Shown here piece after piece: positions 25,106-34,011 of a stretch of DNA of 64,000 nt (positions are counted from its first letter, which is position 1; each line of letters begins with the position of its first letter). Position numbers and translations under genes: made by a program. Under the pieces are notes generated by a model. The model did no database searches. It was given only the letters and a program-made list of their open reading frames with translations, and had not been told where the DNA came from. The DNA is taken from the NCBI RefSeq assembly GCF_000787855.1, contig NZ_BBPQ01000025.1, positions 1 through 64,000 of the forward strand. Direction: 5' to 3'. Source of the DNA: Streptacidiphilus anmyonensis. GTDB taxonomy: Bacteria > Actinomycetota > Actinomycetes > Streptomycetales > Streptomycetaceae.

Positions 25106-26181
25106 GAGGCACCTCCGTGCGGGGCGTGCGGGGCGAGCTGGGTGTGCGGGACGAGTTGGGTGTGCTGGGCGCGGGCGTGCAGGCAGGCGGCGGAGCGGCC
25201 GGGGGTGGTGGGCCACAGCAGCAGTTCGCCGGTGCGGCAGGCGTCGTCGGCCTCCGGGCAGCGGGGCGCGAACGCGCAGCCGGCGTCGGTCTCCGAGGGC
25301 CGGGGCGGGTCGCCGGGCAGGCCGGCCGGCGCGCGACGGGAGGCCGGGTCGCCGATGGTCGGGAAGGCGCGGGACAGTGCCCGCGTGTAGGGATGCTGCG
25401 GGTTCTGCAGCACCTCGCGGGAGGGGCCGAGTTCGACGATCCGTCCCGCGTACATGACGGCCAGCCGGTCGCAGGTGTGCGCGAGCAGCGACAGGTCGTG
25501 GGTGATCATGATGACGGCGATCCGCGACTCGCGCACCAACTGGCCGAGCAGTTCCAGGATCTGGGCCTGCACCATGACGTCCAGCGCGGTGGTGGGCTCG
25601 TCGGCGATGATCAGGTCGGGGCGGCAGGCCAGCGCCATGGCGATCATCACGCGCTGCCGCTGCCCGCCGGAGAACTCGTGCGGGTAGCTGCGCATCCGCC
25701 GCGCCGGGATGCCGACGCTGTCCAGGAGTTCGGCCGCACGCCGCTCGGCCTGCTTCGGGCCGAGCCTGTCGTGCAGCACCATCGGCTCGACGAGCTGGTC
25801 GAGCACCGTGCGGACGGGGTTGAGCGCGCTCATCGCACCCTGGAACACCACCGACGCCCCGGCCCAGCGGACCGCGCGCAGCTTGGACCAACTGGTGGTG
25901 AGCAGGTTCTCGCCGTCGTAGAGCACCTCACCGGTGACCTTCGCGGCGTCGCCGTGCAGGCGCAGCAGGCTGAGCGCCATGGTCGACTTGCCGCAGCCGG
26001 ACTCCCCGGCCACGCCGAGGGTGTCGCCGGGCGCGAGGGTGAAGTCCACGCCCCGCACGGCCGGGACGGACCGGCCGCCCTGGCGGTAGGTGACGTGCAG
26101 GTCGCGGACGTCCAGCAGCGGGCCGTCCGACGGCGGGACCTCCAGCGGCCGGCACTCCACAGGGGTCGCTTCGGATGTCAT
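25102..26181 (-). CDS. Peptide ABC transporter ATP-binding protein (DppD/OppD-like)
   Basis: A 359-residue ATPase. Walker A GESGCGKST, signature FSGGQRQRVMIAMAL, Walker B LIIADEPTTALDV and switch MITHDLSL are intact. The C-terminal extension has the Cys pattern CAFAPRCPEADDACR, as in OppD/DppD iron-sulfur-type tails. The last 25 residues contain a short duplicated HTQLVPHTQLAPH. The ATG overlaps the DppC stop as ATGA. It pairs with the following DppF-like protein. Confidence 0.95.
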   Translation of the reverse strand: MTSEATPVECRPLEVPPSDGPLLDVRDLHVTYRQGGRSVPAVRGVDFTLAPGDTLGVAGESGCGKSTMALSLLRLHGDAAKVTGEVLYDGENLLTTSWSKLRAVRWAGASVVFQGAMSALNPVRTVLDQLVEPMVLHDRLGPKQAERRAAELLDSVGIPARRMRSYPHEFSGGQRQRVMIAMALACRPDLIIADEPTTALDVMVQAQILELLGQLVRESRIAVIMITHDLSLLAHTCDRLAVMYAGRIVELGPSREVLQNPQHPYTRALSRAFPTIGDPASRRAPAGLPGDPPRPSETDAGCAFAPRCPEADDACRTGELLLWPTTPGRSAACLHARAQHTQLVPHTQLAPHAPHGGAS

Positions 26182-27113
26182 CGCTTGTTCTCCATCCGCG
26201 GGTCGAGCACGTGCTCCACGGCGCGCCCGGTGAGGGTGAAGCCGAGGACGACGGCCAGGATCGCCAGGCCGGGCGGCAGCAGGTACCACCACGCGTTGGC
26301 GGTGAACGCGCCGCCGAAGAAGGCGTCGTGGATCATCTCGCCCCAGGTGACGTCGGTGGGGCTGCCGAGGCCGAGGAAGGTGAGCGTGGCCTCGGACAGC
26401 AGCGCGCCGGCGACGGTGAGCGTGCTGGACACCAGGATCAGCGGCATCACGTTCGGCAGCACCTGGCGCAGCATGATCTGCCGGTTGCCCGCGCCGAGCG
26501 CGCGGGCGCGCTCGACGAACGGGCGGGCCTCGACGGCGAGCGTCTGGGCGCGCACCAGCCGGGCGGTGGCGGTCCAGGAGGTGGCCGCGATCGCGATGGT
26601 GATCGACGCCTGGCCCTGCCCGAGCACGGCGGCCAGCGAGATCGCCAGCGGCAGGCTGGGCAGCGCGATGAACCAGTCGGTGACGTGCATCAGAGCCCGT
26701 CCGACGAAGCCGCCGAAGTGCCCGGCGACGATCCCGACGGCGCTGCCGAAGACGACGGTCAGCACGGTCGCGATGACGCCGATCTGGAGCGACTCGCGGG
26801 CTCCCCAGATCAGCAGCATCAGCACGCTGCGCCCTGCCTGGTCGGTGCCGAGCGGGTAGGAGGCGCTGGGCCCGGCCAGCAGCGGGCCGTTGACCTTGGT
26901 CACGTCGAGTTGGTCGGGGCCGATGAAGGCGGGGGCGGCCAGCGCCAGCACCGTGAACAGCAGCAGGATGCCGAGCCCGGCCAGGCCCGCCCGGCGGCTG
27001 CGGAAGGAGCGCGCGAACCGGCGCGCGCCGGCGAAGCGCGGCGGCGCGGCGGCGGCTGCGCCCGCAGGGGCGTCCGTCGCGGCGGCGGGGGTGACGGTCG
27101 GTGTGGTGCTCAT
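26178..27113 (-). CDS. Peptide ABC transporter permease (DppC/OppC-like)
   Basis: A 311-residue permease with an OppC N-terminal segment, then a BPD_transp_1 domain with about six membrane segments. The EAA loop is seen as VERARALGAGNRQIMLRQVL. The N-terminal 35 residues are Ala/Pro-rich and cytoplasmic. LGTDQAGRSVLMLLIWGARE is the family signature before the second segment. Its ATG overlaps the DppB stop as ATGA. Confidence 0.95.
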   Translation of the reverse strand: MSTTPTVTPAAATDAPAGAAAAAPPRFAGARRFARSFRSRRAGLAGLGILLLFTVLALAAPAFIGPDQLDVTKVNGPLLAGPSASYPLGTDQAGRSVLMLLIWGARESLQIGVIATVLTVVFGSAVGIVAGHFGGFVGRALMHVTDWFIALPSLPLAISLAAVLGQGQASITIAIAATSWTATARLVRAQTLAVEARPFVERARALGAGNRQIMLRQVLPNVMPLILVSSTLTVAGALLSEATLTFLGLGSPTDVTWGEMIHDAFFGGAFTANAWWYLLPPGLAILAVVLGFTLTGRAVEHVLDPRMENKR

Positions 27114-28165
27114 GAGGCACGCACCCTCGGGTCGAGGAACCGGTAGGCCAGGTCGGCCAGCAGATTCATGACGATCACACTCGCACTGAAGACGATGAAG
27201 GTGCCCTGGAGCACCGGCAGGTCGGGGATGGTCAGGGCCTGGTAGGTGAGGTCGCCGAGACCGGGCCAGGAGAAGATGGCCTCCACCGTGACCGCGCCGC
27301 TGATCAGGCCGCCCAGGTGCATGAAGATCATGGTGACCGAGGGCAGCAGCGCGTTGGGCAGGGCGTGGCGGCGGCGCACCGCGTCGTCGGTCAGGCCCTT
27401 GGCGCGCGCGGTGAGCAGGTAGGGGCTGCCCTTCTCCTCGATGATGGAGGACCGCATGATGGTGACGTACTGGGCGTACACGACCAGCACCATGGTCAGC
27501 GCGGGGAGCACCAGGTGCCGGGCGACGTCCAGATAGTGCGTCATACCGGTCTGCGGCAGCGACGAGTCGCTCATCCCGGCCGTCGGCAGGAACCCGTGGA
27601 TCGGGCCCACGCCGACGCTGAAGACGATCAGCAGGATCATGCCCAGCCAGAACGTCGGCACCGACCACAGCGTCAGCGCCGTGGCGGAGGTGACCTTGTC
27701 GAACAGGCTGCCCGCGCGCCAGCCGCTGCGCATGCCGAGCCAGAGCCCGAGCAGGACCGAGATGACGAACGCGGTGCCCATCAGCAGCAGCGTCGGCCCG
27801 AGGCGCTGCGCCACCAGGGAGGCGACCGACTGCTGGTACTCCCAGGAGTAGCCGAGGCGTCCGTGCAGGATGTCGTCGACGTAGGAGAGGAACCGCTGCC
27901 AGATCGGCTTGTCCAGGCCGAGCTGGATGCGCAGTTGGGCGAGCTGCGCCTCGCTGACGGGGCGGCCGCGGGTCATGGTGCGGACCGGGTCGGCCGGCAT
28001 CAGGTTGAACAGGACGAAGCCGATGACGAGGGTGACGCCGAAGCTGACGACGGCGGCGGCGAGCTTGCCGGCCAGGTAGCCGGGCCGCGGCACCCGGAGC
28101 GCCCGACGGGGGCGCGCCGCGGGTGCCGCGGTGACCGGACCTGCCGCGGTGGCAGGGCTACTCAC
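27110..28165 (-). CDS. Peptide ABC transporter permease (DppB/OppB-like)
   Basis: A 351-residue permease with about six membrane segments. The family motif FNLMPADPVRTM lies near residue 50, the first periplasmic region has ERF- or WQRFLSYVDD-like sequence, and the EAA loop is LLTARAKGLTDDAVRRRHAL. The GTG start at 28165 overlaps the last 8 bases of the binding-protein gene. It forms the channel together with the DppC-like subunit. Confidence 0.95.
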   Translation of the reverse strand: MSSPATAAGPVTAAPAARPRRALRVPRPGYLAGKLAAAVVSFGVTLVIGFVLFNLMPADPVRTMTRGRPVSEAQLAQLRIQLGLDKPIWQRFLSYVDDILHGRLGYSWEYQQSVASLVAQRLGPTLLLMGTAFVISVLLGLWLGMRSGWRAGSLFDKVTSATALTLWSVPTFWLGMILLIVFSVGVGPIHGFLPTAGMSDSSLPQTGMTHYLDVARHLVLPALTMVLVVYAQYVTIMRSSIIEEKGSPYLLTARAKGLTDDAVRRRHALPNALLPSVTMIFMHLGGLISGAVTVEAIFSWPGLGDLTYQALTIPDLPVLQGTFIVFSASVIVMNLLADLAYRFLDPRVRAS

Positions 28166-30008
28166 GGTCGTCCGCCCCCCGACGGCGGCGGACCACGACG
28201 GCGCCCGCTCCGACGACGACCACGGCGCCGGCGACTCCCGCCCACAGGCCGCCGCTGCCGCCGGAGGAGGCGGAGGCGCTCTGGGCGACCGGGGCGGCCT
28301 TGAGGTAGCTCCAGAAGCTGGTCTGGGCCGGGTAGAAGCCGTTCGTCTCCTGGCCGGTGATCAGCCCGGTGACCTTGCTGGACGCGGCGACCTTGGTGGT
28401 GGCGTAGTAGAACAACTGGTCCACGTCGGCCTTGTAGAGGATGTCCTGCATCTGGCCGACGACCTGGGCGCGCTGCGCCGGGTCGAAGACGGTGGCCTGC
28501 TGGTTGAAGAGCTTGTCGTAGGTCGGGTCGCAGAAGAAGGCGTCGGTGTTGCCGCCGGTGCCGTCGTCGTTGGGCAGCGTCGCGCAGCTCTGGATGCCGA
28601 GCAGGTAGGTCGGGTCGGGGCCGGTGGTCCAGGAGTCCATCAGCAGGTCGAAGTCGCCCTTGCCGAGGTCGCTGTTGAGGGCGGTCATGCTCATCGGCTG
28701 GATGGTGAGCTTGACGCCGATCGCCTGGAGCCAGCCCACCAGGTAGGTGGAGATGGCGGCGTCGTTGGCGCTGTCGGAGTGGATGCCCAGGCGCAGGTCG
28801 AGCGGCTTGCCCGTCTTCGGGTCGACGCGGACGCCGTCCGCGCCCTTCTTGTAGCCGGCGGCGTCGAGCATCTGGTTGGCGGCGGCCGGGTCGAAGGGCT
28901 GCTCCTCGCCGGCCGACGGGGTCCACTTCCACTGCGACCAGGCGGGCGGCAGGTAGCCGGTGGCGACCTGGCCCTGACCGTCGATCACCTTGGCCAGCAG
29001 CGTCTTCTTGTCGATGGCCTCGGCGATGGCGCGGCGCAGCACCGGGTCGGCGAGGGCCGGGTTGCCGGTGCCGATCGGCTTGCCGGAGCGGGTCCTGGCG
29101 CCCGGGTTGACCTCGACGCCGGTCCAGCCGTCGCCGGCGGCCTGCGCGGTGGTGATGCCGCTGCTGTGCTGGAGGGCGGAGAACTGGGTGGCGTTGACGC
29201 CGTTGATGTAGTCCAGCTGACCGGCCTTCAGGGCGGCGACGGCCGCGTCGGACTCCTTGTAGACCTGCTCGATCAGGTGGTCGTACTTCGGCGCGCCGAG
29301 GACGAAGGACTTGTTCGCGTCGAACTTGGCGTACTGGTCCGTCTGGTAGCCGGTGAGCACCCAGGGCCCGTAGCCGACGACCGGGAAGGAGTCGTTCTTG
29401 TCGTTCTTCAGGTCCGCGACGTGCGACTGCCAGATGTGCTGCGGCACGATCGGGATGCCCGAGAACGGGATGCTCACGTAGGTGACGTTGGCCTGCGGCT
29501 GCTTGGTCCTGATGACCAGCGTGGTGGCGTCGGGGGCCGTCACGGAGGCGAAGTTGGACACCAGCGTGCCGTTGGCCGTGCCCGCGACGGTGTTCGTCAT
29601 GATCAGGTTGAGCGTCCAGGCGGCGTCGGCGGCCGTCAGCGGCTGGCCGTCGCTCCACTTCAGACCGCTGCGGAGCTTGAACGTCCAGGTGAGGTGGTCC
29701 GGCGACAGGGTCCAGGAGGTGGCCAGGTAGGGGCCGGGCTTGCCCTGCTCGTCGATCGAGGTCAGCGTCGGGTAGATGCCGGCGAAGATGTCGAGCGCGC
29801 CGTTGAAGTAGGCGGTGAACGGGTTGAGGGTGTCCACGCCGGAGTCGCTCATCGCCACGCGCAGCGTCGTGCCGGAGGCGGACGACGAGTCGGCCCGCGC
29901 GGCGGTCGCCACGCCGAGGGAGGCGGGACCGGCCATCAGGCCCGCCGCGCAGGCGGTGGCCAGGGCCAGGCGGAATCTGCGGGATCTGCTGCTCTCGCGC
30001 ACAACCAT
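28158..30008 (-). CDS. Family 5 peptide-binding protein with a C-terminal membrane anchor
   Basis: A 616-residue SBP_bac_5 protein. Residues 10-40 form a Sec signal ending near ARADSSS; there is no lipobox cysteine. The core contains NPFTAYFNGALDIFAGIYPT, TWTFKLRSGLKWSDGQPLTA and the family motif DPVLRRAIAEAIDKKTLL. Unlike most Gram-positive binding proteins, it ends with a Ser/Gly linker, a membrane segment (GLWAGVAGAVVVVGAGAVVV) and RRRRGADDRE, a stop-transfer pattern. So it is tethered by its C-terminus instead of by lipid. The start could be ATG 30008 or GTG 30002; no strong ribosome-binding site distinguishes them. Confidence 0.93.
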   Translation of the reverse strand: MVVRESSRSRRFRLALATACAAGLMAGPASLGVATAARADSSSASGTTLRVAMSDSGVDTLNPFTAYFNGALDIFAGIYPTLTSIDEQGKPGPYLATSWTLSPDHLTWTFKLRSGLKWSDGQPLTAADAAWTLNLIMTNTVAGTANGTLVSNFASVTAPDATTLVIRTKQPQANVTYVSIPFSGIPIVPQHIWQSHVADLKNDKNDSFPVVGYGPWVLTGYQTDQYAKFDANKSFVLGAPKYDHLIEQVYKESDAAVAALKAGQLDYINGVNATQFSALQHSSGITTAQAAGDGWTGVEVNPGARTRSGKPIGTGNPALADPVLRRAIAEAIDKKTLLAKVIDGQGQVATGYLPPAWSQWKWTPSAGEEQPFDPAAANQMLDAAGYKKGADGVRVDPKTGKPLDLRLGIHSDSANDAAISTYLVGWLQAIGVKLTIQPMSMTALNSDLGKGDFDLLMDSWTTGPDPTYLLGIQSCATLPNDDGTGGNTDAFFCDPTYDKLFNQQATVFDPAQRAQVVGQMQDILYKADVDQLFYYATTKVAASSKVTGLITGQETNGFYPAQTSFWSYLKAAPVAQSASASSGGSGGLWAGVAGAVVVVGAGAVVVRRRRGADDRE

Positions 30009-30059
30009 CTCGATTCTCAGTGGGGGTGGGTGAGGTGGAAGGAGGGGTGCGGTGCCGCC

Positions 30060-31412
30060 TCAGGCGAACGCCCGGGGGTCGGTCATCAGGTAGCTGGTGA
30101 GCACGCTCGCGCCGAAGCCGAGGCTGTCGGTGAGCACGCGCTCGTCGACGCCGTGCACGTAGCGCCAGGCGTCGAAGTCGGCGGGGACGCGGCCGGGCAC
30201 GAAGCCGAAGCCGGGGATGCCCAGGGCCGCGAACGCCTTGGCGTCGGTGCCGCCGGACATGCAGTACGGCAGGACCAGGGCGTCCGGGTCGTGCGCCCGC
30301 AGCGCGGCGGCCATCGCGGCGAAGTCGGGGGCGGCCGGGTCGGCGCTGACGGGCGCCTGGTAGTCGCCGGTGCGGGTGAGGTCCGGGCCGAGCAGGGCGT
30401 CGACGGTGGCGAAGAACTCCTGCTCGGTGCCGGGCAGGAGCCGGCCGTCCAGGGCGGCGCTCGCCTCGCTCGGGATCACGTTGTGCTTGTAACCGGCGCG
30501 CAGCATGGTCGGGTTGGCGGAGTTGGCCAGGGTCCCGGAGACCAGGTCGGCGGCGGCGCCCAGCGGGCCGAGGTCGGCCGGGTCGATGTCGACGCCCAGG
30601 TGCCGGGAGAGGCCGTCCAGCAGCGCGGCGACGACGGGGACGAGCCGCACGGGCCACTCGTGGTCGGCGAAGCGCCCGATCGCTGCGGCGAGCTTGACCA
30701 GCGCGTTGTCGTCGTTGCGGCGCGAGCCGTGGCCGGCGGTGCCGCGCGCGGTGACGGTCATCCAGGCGCTGCCGCGCTCCCCGGCCGCGATCGGGTAGAG
30801 CCGTCCGCCGCCGGGGAGGTGGACGGTGGCCCCGCCCGACTCGCTGATCGCGGCGTTGACGCCCTCGAACAGATCGGGGTGCTGCTCGACCAGGAACCGG
30901 GCGCCGTACTCGCCGGTGTCCTCCTCGTCGGCGACGAAGGCGAGGACCAGGTCGCGCGGCGGGCGGGCGCCGGTGCGGGCGAGATGGCGGACGAACGCGA
31001 GCATCATCGCGTCCATGTCCTTCATGTCCAGCGCGCCGCGGCCCCAGACCGCGCCGTCGCGGACCTCGCCGGAGAACGGGTAGCTCGCCCAGTCCGACGG
31101 TTCGGCGGGGACGACGTCGAGGTGGCCGTGGACCAGCAGCGCGGGCGCGGCCGGGTCCTCGCCCGCGATGCGCACCACGGTGTTGGCGCGCCCGGGGGCG
31201 GATTCCAGCACGACGGGCTTGAGGCCGGCGTCGGTGAGCTCCCCGGCCACCCACTCGGCGCAGGCGCGTTCGCCGCGGCTCTCGCCGCCGCCGAAGTTGC
31301 TGGTGTCGAAGCGGATCAGGCGGGAGCAGAGCTCGACGGTCTCGGCCGCGAGCAGGGCGGCCTCGTCGGCGGTGGGGACGGGCGTCGCCAGGGAGACGAC
31401 GGGGTCGGACAT
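30060..31412 (-). CDS. M20 family metallopeptidase (dipeptidase/deacylase)
   Basis: A 450-residue M20 peptidase. Metal and catalytic residues are visible: H97 and D99 in HGHLDVVP, D129 in GALDMKDMD, the catalytic pair E163-E164 in ADEEDTG, and a late H in the C-terminal lobe. The dimerisation lid domain spans about residues 210-330 (TARGTAGHGSR). No signal peptide. Such enzymes split dipeptides or remove acyl groups from amino acids. It lies between the S9 peptidase and the binding-protein gene (51-bp gap) and probably degrades the imported peptides. Confidence 0.94.
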   Translation of the reverse strand: MSDPVVSLATPVPTADEAALLAAETVELCSRLIRFDTSNFGGGESRGERACAEWVAGELTDAGLKPVVLESAPGRANTVVRIAGEDPAAPALLVHGHLDVVPAEPSDWASYPFSGEVRDGAVWGRGALDMKDMDAMMLAFVRHLARTGARPPRDLVLAFVADEEDTGEYGARFLVEQHPDLFEGVNAAISESGGATVHLPGGGRLYPIAAGERGSAWMTVTARGTAGHGSRRNDDNALVKLAAAIGRFADHEWPVRLVPVVAALLDGLSRHLGVDIDPADLGPLGAAADLVSGTLANSANPTMLRAGYKHNVIPSEASAALDGRLLPGTEQEFFATVDALLGPDLTRTGDYQAPVSADPAAPDFAAMAAALRAHDPDALVLPYCMSGGTDAKAFAALGIPGFGFVPGRVPADFDAWRYVHGVDERVLTDSLGFGASVLTSYLMTDPRAFA

Positions 31413-31506
31413 GGCCAGCACCTCACGATCGCAAGGGGGGCGGACGGGTGGGGTTGCGCAGGGGGGTTGGCAGGAGGAGGTCAGGCGGGAGCGGACCGAC
31501 GGGTCG

Positions 31507-33627
31507 TCACGGCGCGCCCATGACGTGGGCGTAGAGGTCGAGTTCGGCCCGCAGGGACGCGGCGACGCTGGCGGAGCGGCGGAAGCCGTGCCCCTCGCCG
31601 GGGAACTGGAGGAAGCGGAAGCACAGGCCCGGCCCGTGCGCGGCGTCGACCGCCTCGACGAGGCAGCGGGCCTGGTCGGGCCGGCAGATGGTGTCGTCGA
31701 GGCCCTGGAGCATGACGAAAGGGACGTCGATCGCGGCGGCGTTCGCGAGCGGCGACACCGCACGCAGGCGCTCCTCGTCGTCGGGCAGCGCGCCCACCAG
31801 CGTCTCGATGTAGCGGCTCTCGAAGTCGTGGGTCTGGCCGCCGGACCAGGTCAGCGGGTCGCTGATCGGGTAGTAGACGGCGCCGCAGCAGAAGACGTCG
31901 GTGTGGGCGAGCGCGGCGAGGGCGGTCCAGCCCCCGGCCGAGCCGCCGCGGATCGCGGTGCGGGCGGGGTCGGCGAGCCCGGCCTCGGCCAGCGTCCGGG
32001 CCACGGCGACGCAGTCGTCCACGTCGACCGTGCCCCACTGGTGCCGCAGCCGGTCCCGGTAGGCGCGCCCGTAGCCGGTCGAGCCGCCGTAGTCGACCGA
32101 GGCGACGGCGAAGCCGCGGCTGGTGAACAAGGAGAGCTCCACGCTGCGGGTGCCGCCGGTCCGGGACGTCGGACCGCCGTGCACGTCGATCAGCAGCGGC
32201 GGGGCCTGGACGGCGTGCGCACCCCGGGATGCGTCGGTCGGGTACGGGGCGGCCGGGGATGCGTCGGTCGGGTACGGGGCGGTGGGCGGGTAGTAGGCGA
32301 AGGGCACCAGCCAGCCGCCGGGGACGGCGGCGGCGCGGTGCTGGGGCACGGACAGCCGTCCGTCGGACCGGTCGGCGCTCGTGACGGCGCAGCGGGCGAC
32401 GGCCGGAGTCGGCGCGTCACCGGGGTGACGGGGCGCCAGATCGATACGGAGCGGCGTCGCGGTCTCGGCCGGGCCGGCCGCGACCACGGCCACCGCTTTG
32501 GCGTCGCCGGACAGCCCGACGGCGAAGTCGGTCCACTCCCCCGCCAGGGCGGTCAGGGCGGGCGCGTCGCGCAGTTCGCCGGTGGCGGGGTCCCACAGGT
32601 GGAGGGTCTGGGCTCCCCGGCTGCGCCGCAGCACCACCCCGGCGTCGGTGACGGCGAAGGAGGTCGCGCCGACCCGCCACAGAGCGTGGGAGTCTTCGGC
32701 GTCGGCGCGCAGCACGCAGGCGGTCTTGGCCCCGTCGCCGACCAGGTCGACGCGGTGGAGGTTCCACCAGCCGTCGGGGTCCGCCATGGCGTAGAGCGTG
32801 TCCGCGTCCGCCCACTCGGCCTGCGGCACCGAGACCCCGTCGCCGCCGAGCACGCGCGCCGGCTCCACGGCGACGCCGTCGCGGATCCGGGCCACCATCA
32901 GCTCGCTGCTGTCCCAGGGCATGTCGGGGTGGTCCCAGCCGGTCCAGGCCAGGCGGGCCCCGTCCGGGCTCAGCCGGATCCCGGACAGGAAGTGGTGCGA
33001 GCGGGCCACGACGCGGACGGCCCGCGGGTCGTCGGCTCCCGCGCCGGACAGCGGCACGGCGACGACGTCGCGACGGGTGCGCGGCGCGGGATCGGCCGCC
33101 TCGTCGCCGGGGGCGGTGCGGGTCGTCTCGCGGACGCACCAGATCTCGGTCGCGTCCGGGCCGGGGATCGGGTCGGCGTAGGCGGTGCGGACGCCGTCCG
33201 GATCGGCCGGCGTCAGCGGAACGGGGGCGAGGGCGGGGGCGGGGGCCGACGCATCGGTGGCGGGGTGCAGCGGTGCGACGTCGGCCGCGTAGAGCCGCTG
33301 GTCGGCGGCGTGGGTGAAGACCAGCCGGTGCCGCCCGGTTCCGGGCAGGACGGCGTAGGGACGTCCGCCGTAGCCGATCGACCGGTTGCCGACGGACCAG
33401 GCGGGGTCCAGCACCTCCAGCACCGGCGCGCCCGGCGTCGCGCAGCGCAGCAGCCGGACGGAGGCTGACGCCGGGTCGGGAGCGCACCACCAGGTCTCCG
33501 GACCCACGATCGCCGGCCAGGACGGCGCGCCCGGCTGGTCGCCGACCGCCTCGGGGGTGATCGGCGAGGCCGCGCCGCCGTCGTGGCGGGCGCTCGTCCC
33601 CTTGTCGGGGCCGACCGTTCCGGTCAT
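31507..33627 (-). CDS. S9 family prolyl oligopeptidase-like peptidase
   Basis: A 706-residue serine peptidase: an N-terminal beta-propeller (about 1-430) and a C-terminal alpha/beta-hydrolase. The catalytic Ser is in RGGSAGGWTAL near residue 560, Asp in LQGLDDTICRP near 642 and His in PGEGHGFRR near 679. LIDVHGGPTSRTGG holds the oxyanion site. No signal peptide, so it is cytosolic. Probably the first gene of the operon. The ATG at 33627 is supported by GAGGAG 7 bases upstream. A 30-bp in-frame tandem repeat adds a second APYPTDAS unit before the hydrolase domain. Confidence 0.93.
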   Translation of the reverse strand: MTGTVGPDKGTSARHDGGAASPITPEAVGDQPGAPSWPAIVGPETWWCAPDPASASVRLLRCATPGAPVLEVLDPAWSVGNRSIGYGGRPYAVLPGTGRHRLVFTHAADQRLYAADVAPLHPATDASAPAPALAPVPLTPADPDGVRTAYADPIPGPDATEIWCVRETTRTAPGDEAADPAPRTRRDVVAVPLSGAGADDPRAVRVVARSHHFLSGIRLSPDGARLAWTGWDHPDMPWDSSELMVARIRDGVAVEPARVLGGDGVSVPQAEWADADTLYAMADPDGWWNLHRVDLVGDGAKTACVLRADAEDSHALWRVGATSFAVTDAGVVLRRSRGAQTLHLWDPATGELRDAPALTALAGEWTDFAVGLSGDAKAVAVVAAGPAETATPLRIDLAPRHPGDAPTPAVARCAVTSADRSDGRLSVPQHRAAAVPGGWLVPFAYYPPTAPYPTDASPAAPYPTDASRGAHAVQAPPLLIDVHGGPTSRTGGTRSVELSLFTSRGFAVASVDYGGSTGYGRAYRDRLRHQWGTVDVDDCVAVARTLAEAGLADPARTAIRGGSAGGWTALAALAHTDVFCCGAVYYPISDPLTWSGGQTHDFESRYIETLVGALPDDEERLRAVSPLANAAAIDVPFVMLQGLDDTICRPDQARCLVEAVDAAHGPGLCFRFLQFPGEGHGFRRSASVAASLRAELDLYAHVMGAP
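32226..32282 (-). repeat. In-frame 30-bp tandem duplication within the S9 peptidase gene
   Basis: GGGATGCGTCGGTCGGGTAC plus the next 7 bases occurs at 32226-32252 and again, identical over 27 bases, at 32256-32282. The period is 30, so ten residues (APYPTDAS core) are duplicated in the linker between propeller and hydrolase domains. Perfect identity suggests a recent slippage event. Confidence 0.85.
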
Positions 33628-33680
33628 GGCCGCACTCCTCACTCGAAGCCGCGCGGGTCCTCATGGGCACCGCCGACGGA

Positions 33681-33710
33681 CGCAGATGAACGCAGATGAA
33701 CGCAGACAAG
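33681..33710 (+). repeat. Tandem decamer CGCAGATGAA in the divergent promoter gap
   Basis: CGCAGATGAA occurs twice (33681-33700) followed by the variant CGCAGACAAG (33701-33710), preceded by a partial ACGGA. It lies in the 384-bp region between the two divergent peptide-utilisation operons, about 60 bp upstream of the S9 peptidase start. The rest of this region holds a GC-rich leader with several possible hairpins before the plus-strand operon, and no gene. Helically phased 10-bp repeats at such a position can be regulator sites, but the same decamer occurs as non-regulatory repeats in unrelated bacteria. Confidence 0.5.
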
Positions 33711-34011
33711 CGCGGGGATCCACGCAGGTCACCGTGGGCCGTGCCGTGGTGACGCCGCGGTGAGCCGTTATGTTGGCCTCGGGAAGCCGCCTGACCAGCA
33801 GCTGGGAAGGAAGTGGTGACTGAGCACCGAGCTTTTCGATGCTTCCGGGGAACGCCCTTGCGCCGGTGCAAGCTGGGGCCTCGTCCAGGGCGCCCCGGCG
33901 GGCCCCGCAGGGGGGCACCCCCGAACTTCGCCCCTCCTCCGGGCTCCCGCTCCGGGGCCCCTGGACCGGCGTCGGCGTTCTGACCGTCGCCCGAGACTCC
34001 CCGAGGAAGCC

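Noticed and set aside
33711-34011. Riboswitch or attenuator in the GC-rich leader of the Y4yA-like operon
   Set aside because: Several GC hairpins can be drawn, but none matches a known riboswitch core or carries a terminator followed by a leader peptide.
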